Part shown: piece by piece, positions 7,254-16,113 of the stretch | Numbering within the stretch: position 1 is the first letter of the stretch | Layout: each line of letters starts with the position of its first letter | Source: Kiritimatiellia bacterium | Lineage (GTDB): Bacteria; Verrucomicrobiota; Kiritimatiellia; RFP12; UBA1067 | Assembly: GCA_017454745.1 (NCBI GenBank) | Contig: JAFTCL010000051.1 | Span: 1 to 63,724 of the forward strand | Direction of reading: 5' to 3' | Length of the DNA stretch: 63,724 bases | Notes under the pieces: generated by a model | What the model was told of the DNA's origin: nothing | The model's input: the letters and a program-made list of their open reading frames with translations, nothing else | Databases searched by the model: none | Program-made: the position numbers and the translations under genes

Positions 7254-9536
7254 CTAACACTTGGAAGTTAAGCACGGCATGTTCGGATAAATCCGGCAAA
7301 GTTCCGCGAATTTCGCCGGATCGATGTCCTCATTCTCGCGCCGCCCGCAGCGCGGGCAAACATCCTCAATCACCCCAGTGTAACCGCAAACCGGATCGCG
7401 ATCCACCGGATGGTTAATCGAACCGTAGCCGATGCCCGCGTCGTGCATGGCGCGGATAATGGCTTCGAAAGCCTTGGGGTTGCGGGCGGCGTCGCCGTCC
7501 AACTCCACGTAAGAGATATGCCCGGCGTTGGTAAGCGCATGGTAAGGCGCCTCCAGACGGATCTTGTCGAACGCGGAAATCTTAAACCGAACCGGGATGT
7601 GGAAACTGTTGGTGTAGTAGTCCTTGTCGGTAACGCCCGGGATAATGCCGTAACGCTTGCGGTCCATCCGCACGAAACGTCCGGCCAGCCCCTCGGCGGG
7701 CGTCGCCAGCAGCGTGTAGTTCATGTGGCGTTCCGCCGCGCGCTTGTCCAGAAACTCGCGCATCATGCCGACAATCTCCAAGCCCTTCTTCTGCATCTCC
7801 TCGCTCTCGCCGTGGTGTTTGCCATAAAGCGCGGTGAGGGTTTCGGCCAGTCCGATGAACCCGACCGAGAGCGTGCCGTGCTTCAGCACTTCGCGCAACT
7901 CGTCGTTCCAACCCAGTTTCTTGGAATCGATCCACACGCCCTGCCCCATCAGGAACGGGAAGTTGCGGACGCACTTCTTGGCCTGGATCTCAAAGCGGTC
8001 TTCCAGCTGGCGGCAGACCAGATCCACCATTTTGAGCAGCTTCTCCTTGAAAATCGCCTCGTTATGGTCGGCCTCGATCGCCAACCGCGGCAGGTTAATC
8101 GAGGTAAAGCTCAAGTTGCCGCGCCCGGTGGCGATCTCGCGGCTGGGATCGTAAACGTTCGCCATCACGCGGGTCCGGCATCCCATGTAAGAAATCTCGG
8201 TCTCGGGATGACCGGGCTTGTAGTATTTCAGGTTGTACGGCGCGTCGATGAAGGAGAAATTCGGGAACAGGCGCTTCGCGCTCACGCGGCAGGCCAACTG
8301 GAACAAATCATAGTTGGGATCGCCGGGGTTGTAGTTAACGCCCTCTTTGACGCGGTAAATCTGAATCGGGAAGATCGGGGTCTCGCCCTGCCCCAGGCCC
8401 TTCTCGGTAACCAGCAGCATATTGTGCACCACCATCCGCCCTTCCGGGGAGGTGTCCATGCCGAAGTTGACCGAGCTGAACGGCGTCTGGGCGCCGGCGC
8501 GGCTGTGCATCGTGTTCAGGTTGTGCAGCAAAGCTTCCATCGCCTGATAAGTCGCGCTGTCGGTTTCCTCGTACGCCTCTTTTTTCACGAAGTCCTGAAT
8601 GCGCTTGGCCAACCCGCTGTTGCCGCACTTGAGCGTCAGCCAAGCCAGAAACGCGGCATCCGGCGCGTCCTGATCGATCACGCGCAGCTTCTGCCCGGTC
8701 TTCTCCTCAATATCCGCAACGGCGGCCTTCACCTCGTCCTTGGTCAACGCAACCTCGGGGGCCAACAGCTCAAACGCCTTGACGGTGTTGGAAACCACGC
8801 TCTTGCGATAGGTCTTTTGGACGCCGGGAGCCAAGCCGTAGTCGAAATTCTGAATCGACTGACCACCGTGCTGGTCGTTCTGGTTGGACTGCACCGCGAT
8901 ACACGCCAAAGCCGCGTAGCTGCGAATGTCGTTCGGCTCGCGCAGATAACCGTGGCCGGTCGAGAAGCCGCCTTTGAACAGAGTCAGCAGATCAATCTGG
9001 CAGCAAGTGGTGGTGAGCGCGTAGAAATCAAAATCGTGGATGTGGATATCGCCCTCGTGGTGCGCTTTGGCGTGTTCCGGCGACAGCAAGTATTTCTCGT
9101 TGTAATCCTTCGCCCCCTCGCATCCGTATTTGAGCATCATGCCCATCGGGGTGTCGCCGTCCACGTTCGCGTTGTCGCGCTTCATGTCGCTGTCGATCGC
9201 GTCGGAGAAGGTGATCTCGTCGTAAATCTTCATCAGGTTGGTCTTGCGCTCGCGGGTCTTGGTGCGGGAGGCCCGGTACAGGATGTACGCCTTCGCCACA
9301 TCCTCGAACCCGTGGTGCATCAGCGACCGCTCCACCTCGTCCTGAATCTCTTCCACCGACGGATTCGCGTTTTTGAACTGCTCGCTAAGATGAATGATTA
9401 CGCTGTTGGTCATCATCTGCGCGTCGGACAACGTTCCGTGCCCGGTCGCGTACATCGCCCGATAAATCGCCTCCGTGATTTTCGCGGCGTCAAACTGCGC
9501 GATTCGGCCATCGCGCTTAATGATACTGCTGAACAT
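7254..9536 (-). CDS. nrdD: Anaerobic (class III) ribonucleoside-triphosphate reductase, large part
   Basis: A 760-residue catalytic subunit that makes dNTPs without oxygen. An ATP-cone occupies about residues 1-95 (IIKRDGRIAQFDAAKI), giving allosteric control. The barrel domain follows, with the active-site YMGCRTR and conserved HIHDFDFY and HGGQSIQNFDYGLAPG. Near the end the zinc-site cysteines VCGYTG and CPRCGRRE are present. The protein then runs into a short tail (MPCLTSKC) and stops before any RRxxGYL glycyl-radical motif, which is in the next gene. A ribosome site AGGGA lies five bases before the ATG. Transcription starts from the promoter overlapped by two NrdR-like boxes. Confidence 0.95.
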   Translation of the reverse strand: MFSSIIKRDGRIAQFDAAKITEAIYRAMYATGHGTLSDAQMMTNSVIIHLSEQFKNANPSVEEIQDEVERSLMHHGFEDVAKAYILYRASRTKTRERKTNLMKIYDEITFSDAIDSDMKRDNANVDGDTPMGMMLKYGCEGAKDYNEKYLLSPEHAKAHHEGDIHIHDFDFYALTTTCCQIDLLTLFKGGFSTGHGYLREPNDIRSYAALACIAVQSNQNDQHGGQSIQNFDYGLAPGVQKTYRKSVVSNTVKAFELLAPEVALTKDEVKAAVADIEEKTGQKLRVIDQDAPDAAFLAWLTLKCGNSGLAKRIQDFVKKEAYEETDSATYQAMEALLHNLNTMHSRAGAQTPFSSVNFGMDTSPEGRMVVHNMLLVTEKGLGQGETPIFPIQIYRVKEGVNYNPGDPNYDLFQLACRVSAKRLFPNFSFIDAPYNLKYYKPGHPETEISYMGCRTRVMANVYDPSREIATGRGNLSFTSINLPRLAIEADHNEAIFKEKLLKMVDLVCRQLEDRFEIQAKKCVRNFPFLMGQGVWIDSKKLGWNDELREVLKHGTLSVGFIGLAETLTALYGKHHGESEEMQKKGLEIVGMMREFLDKRAAERHMNYTLLATPAEGLAGRFVRMDRKRYGIIPGVTDKDYYTNSFHIPVRFKISAFDKIRLEAPYHALTNAGHISYVELDGDAARNPKAFEAIIRAMHDAGIGYGSINHPVDRDPVCGYTGVIEDVCPRCGRRENEDIDPAKFAELCRIYPNMPCLTSKC

Positions 9537-9628
9537 GCCTGTCCCTTGTATTATGCTGCAATGTGTTTAACGGCAAATGCCGCCTAAAAACCGTCCCATC
9601 CCCTGATAGGGCCAAAAAAACAAATGCA

Positions 9629-9657
9629 AGTATACACAACCTCTTGTGCCAATGCAA
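9629..9657 (-). promoter_or_regulatory. Promoter of the nrdD operon
   Basis: On the minus strand: TTGCAT, a 17-base spacer, then TATACT, about 95 bases upstream of the nrdD ATG. The spacer and the edge of the -10 are covered by an NrdR-like palindrome, as expected for a repressor site. Confidence 0.7.
9634..9649. promoter_or_regulatory. NrdR-box-like operator, promoter-proximal
   Basis: ACACAACCTCTTGTGC keeps the palindromic arms ACACAA/TTGTG and matches the known NrdR box pattern (ACAC-A-TAT-T-GTGT) at 12 of 16 positions. It lies between the -35 and -10 of the nrdD promoter. Confidence 0.7.
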
Positions 9658-9664
9658 TAGCAAA

Positions 9665-9680
9665 ATACAAAATATTGTGT
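9665..9680. promoter_or_regulatory. NrdR-box-like operator, upstream copy
   Basis: ATACAAAATATTGTGT matches the NrdR box pattern at 14 of 16 positions. Fifteen bases separate it from the other box (31 bases centre to centre, three helical turns), the spacing typical of paired NrdR sites. NrdR itself is not in the window. Confidence 0.75.
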
Positions 9681-9836
9681 TTTTTTGTAAAAACCCGTTT
9701 TTTTCTTTTTTTTTTCGCCAAAATGTCATTTACGGCTACCCAAACCGATTTTTTTTTGCTATTATAAACAATGCCAAATGACTGCTGGCAATTTGTTTTA
9801 GCGGGTTTTACCGCATATTAACCAAGGAGAAACCAA

Positions 9837-10829
9837 ATGGCAAGAAAAGTTACCATCGTCACCGGCCAGTGGGCCGACATGACTTTTGAAGATGTTTGCA
9901 AAACCATGTCCGGCTTCGGCTATGACGGGTTGGAGATCGCGACCTGGGGCGACCATCTGGACGTGGAGAAAGCCGCGAAAAGCAAAGCTTACTGCGAGGA
10001 TCGTCTAGAAATTCTCAACCGTTACGGACTGGGCACTTGGGCTTTGCAGGCGCACCTTTCCGGACAGCTGCTCTGCGACAACCTCGACGAGCGCCACAAC
10101 GCCTGGGTGCCGGAGAAGATCCGCGGCGACTACAAGGCGATGCGCCAGTGGGCGATTAAATTCCAGAAGCTGATCCCGAAAGCCGCCCGCAATATGGGCG
10201 TGGATATCGTCACCAACTTCACCGGTTCCCCGATCTGGCAGTATCTGTACTCCTTCCCGCCGGTGACGCAGTCGATGATCGAGGCCGGTTACCGCCAGGT
10301 CGCGAAAACCATGAAACCGATTCTCGACGTGTTCGCCGACTACGGCGTTAAGTTCGCGCTGGAGGTCCACCCCACCGAGATCGCGTTCGATATCGCCTCG
10401 GCGGAACGCACCCTCGACGCGCTGGACGGGCACCCCGCGTTCGGTTTCAACTATGATCCGTCGCACCTCGGCTACCAGGGCGTGGACTACATCAAGTTCA
10501 TCCGCACCTTCAAGGACCGCATCTTCCACGTCCACATGAAGGACGCCTGGTGGGGCCACGGCGACGGCACCGTGGGCGTGTTCGGCGGCCATACCGAATT
10601 CGCCGACCCGCGCCGCTACTGGGACTTCCGTTCCCTCGGCCACGGCGACATCAACTTCGAGGAGATCATCGTTGCGCTTAACGATATCGGCTACCAAGGC
10701 CCGCTGTCGGTGGAGTGGGAAGATTCCCGCATGGACCGCCTGCACGGTGCGCAGGAAGCCTGCGATTTCGTGCGCGGCGTCGATTTCAAACCGTCGAACA
10801 TCGCCTTCGACGGCCAGTTCGGCAACTGA
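9837..10829 (+). CDS. Sugar phosphate isomerase/epimerase-like TIM-barrel protein
   Basis: A 330-residue protein of the xylose-isomerase-like TIM barrel superfamily (AP endonuclease family 2, IolE-like). Metal-binding residues fit ALEVHPTEIAFD (Glu), FNYDPSHLG (Asp, His), FHVHMKDAWW (His) and LSVEWED (Glu). Members isomerise or epimerise sugars or inositol derivatives; the substrate is not predictable here. The start follows a good ribosome site (AAGGAG, seven bases). The gene is monocistronic, ended by a strong terminator, and is transcribed away from nrdD. Confidence 0.85.
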   Translation: MARKVTIVTGQWADMTFEDVCKTMSGFGYDGLEIATWGDHLDVEKAAKSKAYCEDRLEILNRYGLGTWALQAHLSGQLLCDNLDERHNAWVPEKIRGDYKAMRQWAIKFQKLIPKAARNMGVDIVTNFTGSPIWQYLYSFPPVTQSMIEAGYRQVAKTMKPILDVFADYGVKFALEVHPTEIAFDIASAERTLDALDGHPAFGFNYDPSHLGYQGVDYIKFIRTFKDRIFHVHMKDAWWGHGDGTVGVFGGHTEFADPRRYWDFRSLGHGDINFEEIIVALNDIGYQGPLSVEWEDSRMDRLHGAQEACDFVRGVDFKPSNIAFDGQFGN

Positions 10830-10838
10830 TTACACCCA

Positions 10839-10869
10839 AGCCGCAGCCGAAACCGGCTGCGGCTTTTTT
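10839..10869 (+). terminator. Rho-independent terminator
   Basis: An 11-bp perfect stem (AGCCGCAGCCG / CGGCTGCGGCT) with a four-base AAAC loop and a run of six T, ten bases after the stop of the isomerase-like gene. Confidence 0.93.
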
Positions 10870-10930
10870 GTATTTGACCTGCTACACGCGACAGGCGCTT
10901 GTCGCGGAATGCTTGTCGTTTGTCGAACTC

Positions 10931-11590
10931 TTACTCAAACAGCCCGGGGAGCGTCTCTTCTACATCGCGCACCGGGCCGAAGGTGTGGCGGTGTTCCGGG
11001 CAGGCACCAAATTTGCCGAGCGCCGCCAAATGCTCTTTCGCCCCGTAACCTTTGTTGGAGTCAAACCGGTAAGCGGGATATTTTTCGTGCAACTGAACCA
11101 TCAGACGGTCACGGGTCACTTTGGCCATCACACTGGCCGCCGCGATTAAAAAACTCTTAGCATCGCCTTTGACAATCGCCTGCGATTCCACCGGCAGACC
11201 TTTAACCGGCAAACCGTCCACCAGCACATAGTCGGGCAGCTGCGGCAACGCTTCCACCGCCCGGCGCATTGCCAGATGCGTCGCCCGCAGAATGTTCATC
11301 TCGTCAATCTCCCGCGGCGAACAGGCCCCGGTCGCCGCCGCCACACTCGGCGTAGCGGTTAGGATTTCGAAAAACGCCTCCCGACGCGCGGCCGAGAGTT
11401 GCTTGGAATCGTTCAATCCGGCCAGCGGCCCGCGGTACAGCTCCTCCGCCAATTCCGGCGGCATCATCACCGCCCCCGCCACCACCGGCCCGGCAAGGCA
11501 TCCGCGGCCGGCCTCGTCCACCCCGGCGAGTCCGCCACCGGGATGTGCGCCCCACCAGTTGCGCTCGAAACGCAATTTGTCGTCATCCAT
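10931..11590 (-). CDS. rnhB: Ribonuclease HII
   Basis: A 219-residue enzyme that cuts RNA in RNA-DNA hybrids, including single ribonucleotides in DNA. The signature AGVDEAGRGCLAGPVVAGAV holds the first two acidic residues, and further catalytic Asp are in LVDGLPVKG and ASVMAKVTRDRLM. The C-terminal FDSNKGYGAKEH and HRHTFGPV motifs are typical. I start at the ATG two bases after the ligase stop (MDDDKLRF); the longer frame upstream lies inside the ligase. It is probably co-transcribed with the acyl-CoA ligase. Confidence 0.93.
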   Translation of the reverse strand: MDDDKLRFERNWWGAHPGGGLAGVDEAGRGCLAGPVVAGAVMMPPELAEELYRGPLAGLNDSKQLSAARREAFFEILTATPSVAAATGACSPREIDEMNILRATHLAMRRAVEALPQLPDYVLVDGLPVKGLPVESQAIVKGDAKSFLIAAASVMAKVTRDRLMVQLHEKYPAYRFDSNKGYGAKEHLAALGKFGACPEHRHTFGPVRDVEETLPGLFE

Positions 11591-11592
11591 CG

Positions 11593-13236
11593 CTAACCGC
11601 GCAACTCCACCTCGCGCGCCACCAGATTGTCCACGCCATAGCGTTTGCGAAGCACCGGTTTCTCGATTTTGCCGGTGGGATTCCGCGGCACCGGGGCGAA
11701 AATGATCTTGCGCGGCCGCTGGTAGCGCGGCATGCCCAGACAAAACGCGTTGACCTCCTCTTCGGTGAGCGTATGGCCAGGCTTCACCTCGATAATCGCG
11801 GTGGCGATTTCACCCAAACGCGTATCCGGCAGACCGATTACCGCGACATCTTTAATGTGGTCGTTTTTGCGCAGGAAGTCCTCAATCTGCACCGGGTACA
11901 GGTTTTCGCCGCCGGTGATGATAACGTCTTTCTTGCGGTCCACCAGATAAATGAACCCCTCTTCGTCCGCGCGCGCCATATCGCCGGTGAACAGCCAGCC
12001 GTCATCGGACAACACTTCGCGGGTCGCCTTTTCGTCTTTGTAGTAACCCAGCATCACGCCGGGGCCTTTCACCGCCAGCTCGCCCACCTCTCCGGGTTTG
12101 ACTTCGTTGCGCTGGTCGTCCACTATCTTGGTTTGCCAGCCGTACCCGGCTTTTCCGATGGCGCCAACGTGGTCGATGTTTTCCACGCCCAGATGCACCG
12201 CGCCGGGCCCGATCGACTCTGAAAGCCCGTAGTTGGTGTCATATTCCTGATTCGGGAATACTGTCTTCCAGCGCTTGATCAGGCTCGGCGGCACCGGCTG
12301 CGCCCCAATGTGCATCAACCGCCACTGGTCAAGCCGGTAATCCTCAAGCTTGATTTCGCCGCGGTCAATCGCGTCCAAAATATCCTGCGCCCACGGCACC
12401 AACAGCCAAACCACGGTACACCGCTCCGAAGATACGGCGTTGATAATCCATTCGGGCTTAACGCCTTTCAGCAGCACCGCGCGGGCTCCCACCAGAAAAC
12501 ACCCGAACCAGTGCATTTTGGCCCCGGTGTGGTACAGCGGCGGGATGCACAGGAAAGTGTCCTCGCGGCGCAACGAATGATGGTTTTGCTCCACCAGGCA
12601 GGAGTGGGTCAAACTGCGGTGGGCATGGATAATCGCCTTGGGGAAACCAGTGGTTCCCGATGAGAAATAAATCGCGGCAAGGTCGTCCTCGGTCAACGGG
12701 ATCGCCGGGGCACGGCTGGAACAGTACGAAACCAAATTGAAGTACGACTCGGCGAAGGTGGGGCAGTCCTCGCCCACGTAGAACAGCGATTTGACACGGG
12801 GAATTGAGTCGCAGATCGACTCGATGCGTCCGACAAACTCCGGCCCGAAGATCAGCAGGTCAACATCCGCCAGATCCAGACAATACTTGATTTCATCCGG
12901 GGCGTACCGGAAATTCAACGGCACCGCCATTGCCCCGCTTTTCAGCACCCCGAAATAGATTGGGAGCCATTCCAGGCAATTCATCAGCAAAATGCCCACG
13001 CGGCTGCCTTTGCCGATATGACGGGTCAACAAAAGGTTCGCGAAACGATTCGCTTTGGCATCGAACTCCCGCCATGTCAGCTGCGAACGGAACGAACCGC
13101 TACGGCTCGGCTCGATCAACGAGTATTCCTTCCACGTGGTGTGGCGTTTTTCCAGCTCCTGCGGATTAATCTCCACCAACGCGACGTCGTCGCCAAATTC
13201 CTTGGCATTCCGTTCCAAAATCTCCGTGATAACCAT
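11593..13236 (-). CDS. Acyl-CoA ligase (AMP-forming, ANL superfamily)
   Basis: A 547-residue cytosolic enzyme that activates a fatty or other carboxylic acid to its CoA thioester through an acyl-adenylate. Motifs in order: AIYFSSGTTGFPKA (ATP phosphate loop), YGLSES, WLFTGDMARADEEGFIYLVD, RKKDVIITGGENLYP (hinge) and NPTGKIEKPVL with the catalytic Lys near the C-terminus. The length fits long- or medium-chain fatty acyl-CoA synthetases. RNase HII follows two bases later. The acid specificity cannot be assigned. Confidence 0.9.
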   Translation of the reverse strand: MVITEILERNAKEFGDDVALVEINPQELEKRHTTWKEYSLIEPSRSGSFRSQLTWREFDAKANRFANLLLTRHIGKGSRVGILLMNCLEWLPIYFGVLKSGAMAVPLNFRYAPDEIKYCLDLADVDLLIFGPEFVGRIESICDSIPRVKSLFYVGEDCPTFAESYFNLVSYCSSRAPAIPLTEDDLAAIYFSSGTTGFPKAIIHAHRSLTHSCLVEQNHHSLRREDTFLCIPPLYHTGAKMHWFGCFLVGARAVLLKGVKPEWIINAVSSERCTVVWLLVPWAQDILDAIDRGEIKLEDYRLDQWRLMHIGAQPVPPSLIKRWKTVFPNQEYDTNYGLSESIGPGAVHLGVENIDHVGAIGKAGYGWQTKIVDDQRNEVKPGEVGELAVKGPGVMLGYYKDEKATREVLSDDGWLFTGDMARADEEGFIYLVDRKKDVIITGGENLYPVQIEDFLRKNDHIKDVAVIGLPDTRLGEIATAIIEVKPGHTLTEEEVNAFCLGMPRYQRPRKIIFAPVPRNPTGKIEKPVLRKRYGVDNLVAREVELRG

Positions 13237-13379
13237 CTGCTACTCCAATCCCAAATGCAAAAACTCGGTCAATTGAATAAAAGCCATATTTTACAATTTG
13301 TGTCACGCCAAGTCAATACCGCACCGCCAACCCGCAAATTTGAATTCTTGCGGCAAACGCTATGGCACGTTCCATGGCC

Positions 13380-16067
13380 CTAACGCACAACCACATCCGC
13401 CTTACGTGAAACGGGCGTGACAACCAAATTCTTCAGTTCGCCGTTCACCACGCGGCCTTCCACGGTTGTGTTGTACGGCGCATGAAGTTTGAAATCACAG
13501 TGCCAATCCTTCGGCCACGCGGGCAGGAGGAATATCTTCTTCCCCTCGTACTGCATGAGCATCGACTGGATGGTGTTCTGGAAAACGCCGCCTTCGTCCT
13601 GATCGGGACTCCAGTCGAAGTTAGGCCCCCAATACGCCGGCCAACGGTAGATTTTCTTCGAATGAGTGAGCGCGCGATCCGCGATATGTTCCCGCGTTTC
13701 CTCCGCCATGCCGAGATACGTCGCGTTCAGCTCGTCCTGCGCCCAGCCGAAATAGTGTTTGTGGTAACGGTTCTCATAGGTCGTACGCCCCATTTCCGCA
13801 TTCGGTTTCTCAAAAGACGAGAGCCGGAACGGGAACACGCAGTAGAGTTCCGGAGTTTCGACATTGCGGTGCTGCGCGAATTTCTCGGCCGGTGCGTAGA
13901 TGATTCGGCCGTCATCGAGTTTCCGCGTCGGCAGGTCGGGAACGCGCGAGCGGATGCGCGAAAAGAGTTCGCGGTCGCCCGGCTCAAGCGCCTCGTCCGG
14001 CAGGGTAAGCAGAAGATCCGTCACGCGCGTCAACCCGGAGACCTCGGTCATCGGGTTCGTACAGTCCCACCACGTTTCGACCGCCTGCGCGGGATGCATG
14101 CGGTAACGCCCCTTATCATCGAGCTGGTAATGCTCATCAAAATAACGCACGAATTCGCGAACGGCGGGAAGCGCTTCCGTCTTGAACCATGCATTGTCCT
14201 GCGTGTACTGCCAGCGCATTATCGCCATAAGGGATATTTCCAGCTGCCCGAGCCATTCGTATTTGTGGTAGCCGCTGGACTGAAGCTTGTCCTTGCGGTC
14301 TTTCCACTCGCACTCCGGCCCGTAGCTTCCGATAAAGTGGTCGCCCCACGGCTGCATACACTCGGGAAAATACGCGCCGCCGTGCCTAAGGTATTTGCGG
14401 GTACGCTTCATGTTGAAGTCGAGGAGGCCGAGATACATCCTGAAGAGCGGCTGAAGCATATCGAAGTCACCGGCGGCGAACATCGGATAGTACGGGAGGC
14501 GCGTGTTCTGCCACCAGTAACCGCTGCCCCAACGGCGGTAGTCGGGATCGCCTTTGTACGAGATGGTGAAAATCGAGCCGTTGAAACGAATCGGAAGGCG
14601 TCCGCGCCCTGCGCAAGCGGTAAGGTAACGCTGCGCTGCGTAAGCGCGCGTGACGGCGGCGCACTCGTCGGCGACCGACACCGCGCCAAGATCGAAATTT
14701 TCTTCCGCGCCATCGACAGTAATCTTCGCCACACCCGTCTGCGGTACAACAACCTCAAGCGCGACTTCGCGCCCGGACGGAACCTTCGCGGAATGGTTGA
14801 CGGTACGGTTGCCGGCAATCAGGCGCACATTACCTTTGTACAGATCAATGAGAAATCCGTCGCTCTTTCCCGGCGTGATATTGTCGAGAAGTCGTTGCGG
14901 CTTCCCGGCATCGTCCGTAGTAAAACGGCACACGAAGCGTAGCGCATGGCAAGGCTCATCACCCGTTACTCGCCGTTCAACCTTATCCCCCGCTTTCGGT
15001 ACGCCCGAATACGCCTTATGCCCGTCAAACGCCACCTCTGCGGACGCAAACGTTCCTTGAAACCGATTACCGCCCGTTGAATCAACCCCGAAGCTGACCG
15101 GCAGTTTCGCGTTGGCCGGGAAAACGCATTTCCGCTGTTTGGCGACCGCTTCCGACGATGGCGAGACCACAATGTGGCTGCGATCCCAGAACTTTGCCCA
15201 CGCTGCAACGTGCTCGGCGCGTTTGGCATCTTCACCAGCCATGTCCCAGCCTTGCGCATTAAGGAACGATGTAGTACGGTCAAACCATTCCCCGCCACTG
15301 CGGCACGGATGGAAACAGGTTATGGCGGAGATAAACAGCGACCGGTCCCCGACGCGGAACGAACGCGTTAAACCGCCGAAGACGCGGTCTGAAAGCAAAT
15401 CCGGTTTGCCGAGGTCGCCCGTCGCCTGATAATAATCGTAAACCTTCATCAGCTCCGCGACCGTCTCGTTGCGGTTCACGTGGCACCAACCGCCGGGCAT
15501 GAGACTGTCAGCATTTATCGTAAACTTCATGTTTTCAACGTTATTCTGGAACTGTCCTTCGCAGAAACGGTTGCCCAACTCATACTCGCCCACGCCGAAC
15601 GCTTTCGTACCGCCCGGATAAAGACGCCAATTCACCACCTTCGCCTCGGTCTTCGATGTGCCGCGCACGTCGCACACGGCGATGGAGTCCGTGTTCTGCT
15701 GGATGCGGTAACAAAGCGACACCGGTCTCCCGCCGCTCTTCCACGATGCCTCAAACTCGCCGCGTGCCATCGAAAGCTCCTGCCGATACGTCCCCGCATC
15801 AACCGGTGCCTTCGTCTCGTAGTCAATCGCGCCGGTCTTCACGTGGCGGCCGCCCTCGTTCCAGCTGTCAGAGTTCTGCAACACGGTATGGAGCGTTCCG
15901 CCAGCGTCCAGCCACGCGGTCGCGCCCACCTCGCCGTTGCCAAGAATCATCACACCGTTCTCATCCGCAGCGGGCGTGTCGAACACTAAAGGCGCAGGGC
16001 CACGCCCAAAAGCGAACATTACGACACCCAGCGAAAACGCGGCGATACCGCCAAAACGGCACTTCAT
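13380..16067 (-). CDS. Secreted GH95-like glycosidase (DUF5703 type) with inserted sandwich domain
   Basis: An 895-residue exported protein with signal peptide about 1-22. The first ~280 residues form a beta-rich N-domain (DENGVMILGNGEVGATAWLD, SWNEGGRH), as in GH95 and related DUF5703 proteins. A region about 315-470 (VSFGVDSTGGNRFQG to KITVDGAEENFDLG) looks like an inserted LamG/concanavalin-like sandwich. The (alpha/alpha)6 part follows with WGSGYWWQNTRLPYYPMFAAGD, CMQPWGDHF and WPAYWGPNFDW. GH95 enzymes are alpha-L-fucosidases or alpha-L-galactosidases. Similarity is to the clan, so the exact sugar is uncertain. A good ribosome site (GGAGG) precedes the ATG. Confidence 0.72.
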   Translation of the reverse strand: MKCRFGGIAAFSLGVVMFAFGRGPAPLVFDTPAADENGVMILGNGEVGATAWLDAGGTLHTVLQNSDSWNEGGRHVKTGAIDYETKAPVDAGTYRQELSMARGEFEASWKSGGRPVSLCYRIQQNTDSIAVCDVRGTSKTEAKVVNWRLYPGGTKAFGVGEYELGNRFCEGQFQNNVENMKFTINADSLMPGGWCHVNRNETVAELMKVYDYYQATGDLGKPDLLSDRVFGGLTRSFRVGDRSLFISAITCFHPCRSGGEWFDRTTSFLNAQGWDMAGEDAKRAEHVAAWAKFWDRSHIVVSPSSEAVAKQRKCVFPANAKLPVSFGVDSTGGNRFQGTFASAEVAFDGHKAYSGVPKAGDKVERRVTGDEPCHALRFVCRFTTDDAGKPQRLLDNITPGKSDGFLIDLYKGNVRLIAGNRTVNHSAKVPSGREVALEVVVPQTGVAKITVDGAEENFDLGAVSVADECAAVTRAYAAQRYLTACAGRGRLPIRFNGSIFTISYKGDPDYRRWGSGYWWQNTRLPYYPMFAAGDFDMLQPLFRMYLGLLDFNMKRTRKYLRHGGAYFPECMQPWGDHFIGSYGPECEWKDRKDKLQSSGYHKYEWLGQLEISLMAIMRWQYTQDNAWFKTEALPAVREFVRYFDEHYQLDDKGRYRMHPAQAVETWWDCTNPMTEVSGLTRVTDLLLTLPDEALEPGDRELFSRIRSRVPDLPTRKLDDGRIIYAPAEKFAQHRNVETPELYCVFPFRLSSFEKPNAEMGRTTYENRYHKHYFGWAQDELNATYLGMAEETREHIADRALTHSKKIYRWPAYWGPNFDWSPDQDEGGVFQNTIQSMLMQYEGKKIFLLPAWPKDWHCDFKLHAPYNTTVEGRVVNGELKNLVVTPVSRKADVVVR

Positions 16068-16113
16068 AGTAATACCTCCAGAAAGAGAATCGGGCGCATT
16101 TACCCGAAGACCA

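Noticed and set aside
7039..7254. Treating the NrdD split as a simple frameshift
   Set aside because: The second part has its own ATG and ribosome site after a 38-base spacer, and the large protein has an extra tail beyond the zinc site rather than a truncated alignment.
7410..9587. 725-codon plus-strand frame opposite nrdD
   Set aside because: Pure antisense shadow of nrdD; no domain and no ribosome site.
9716..9780. Promoter for the isomerase-like gene near TATTATAAA
   Set aside because: No -35 at acceptable spacing could be found; the region is simply T-rich.
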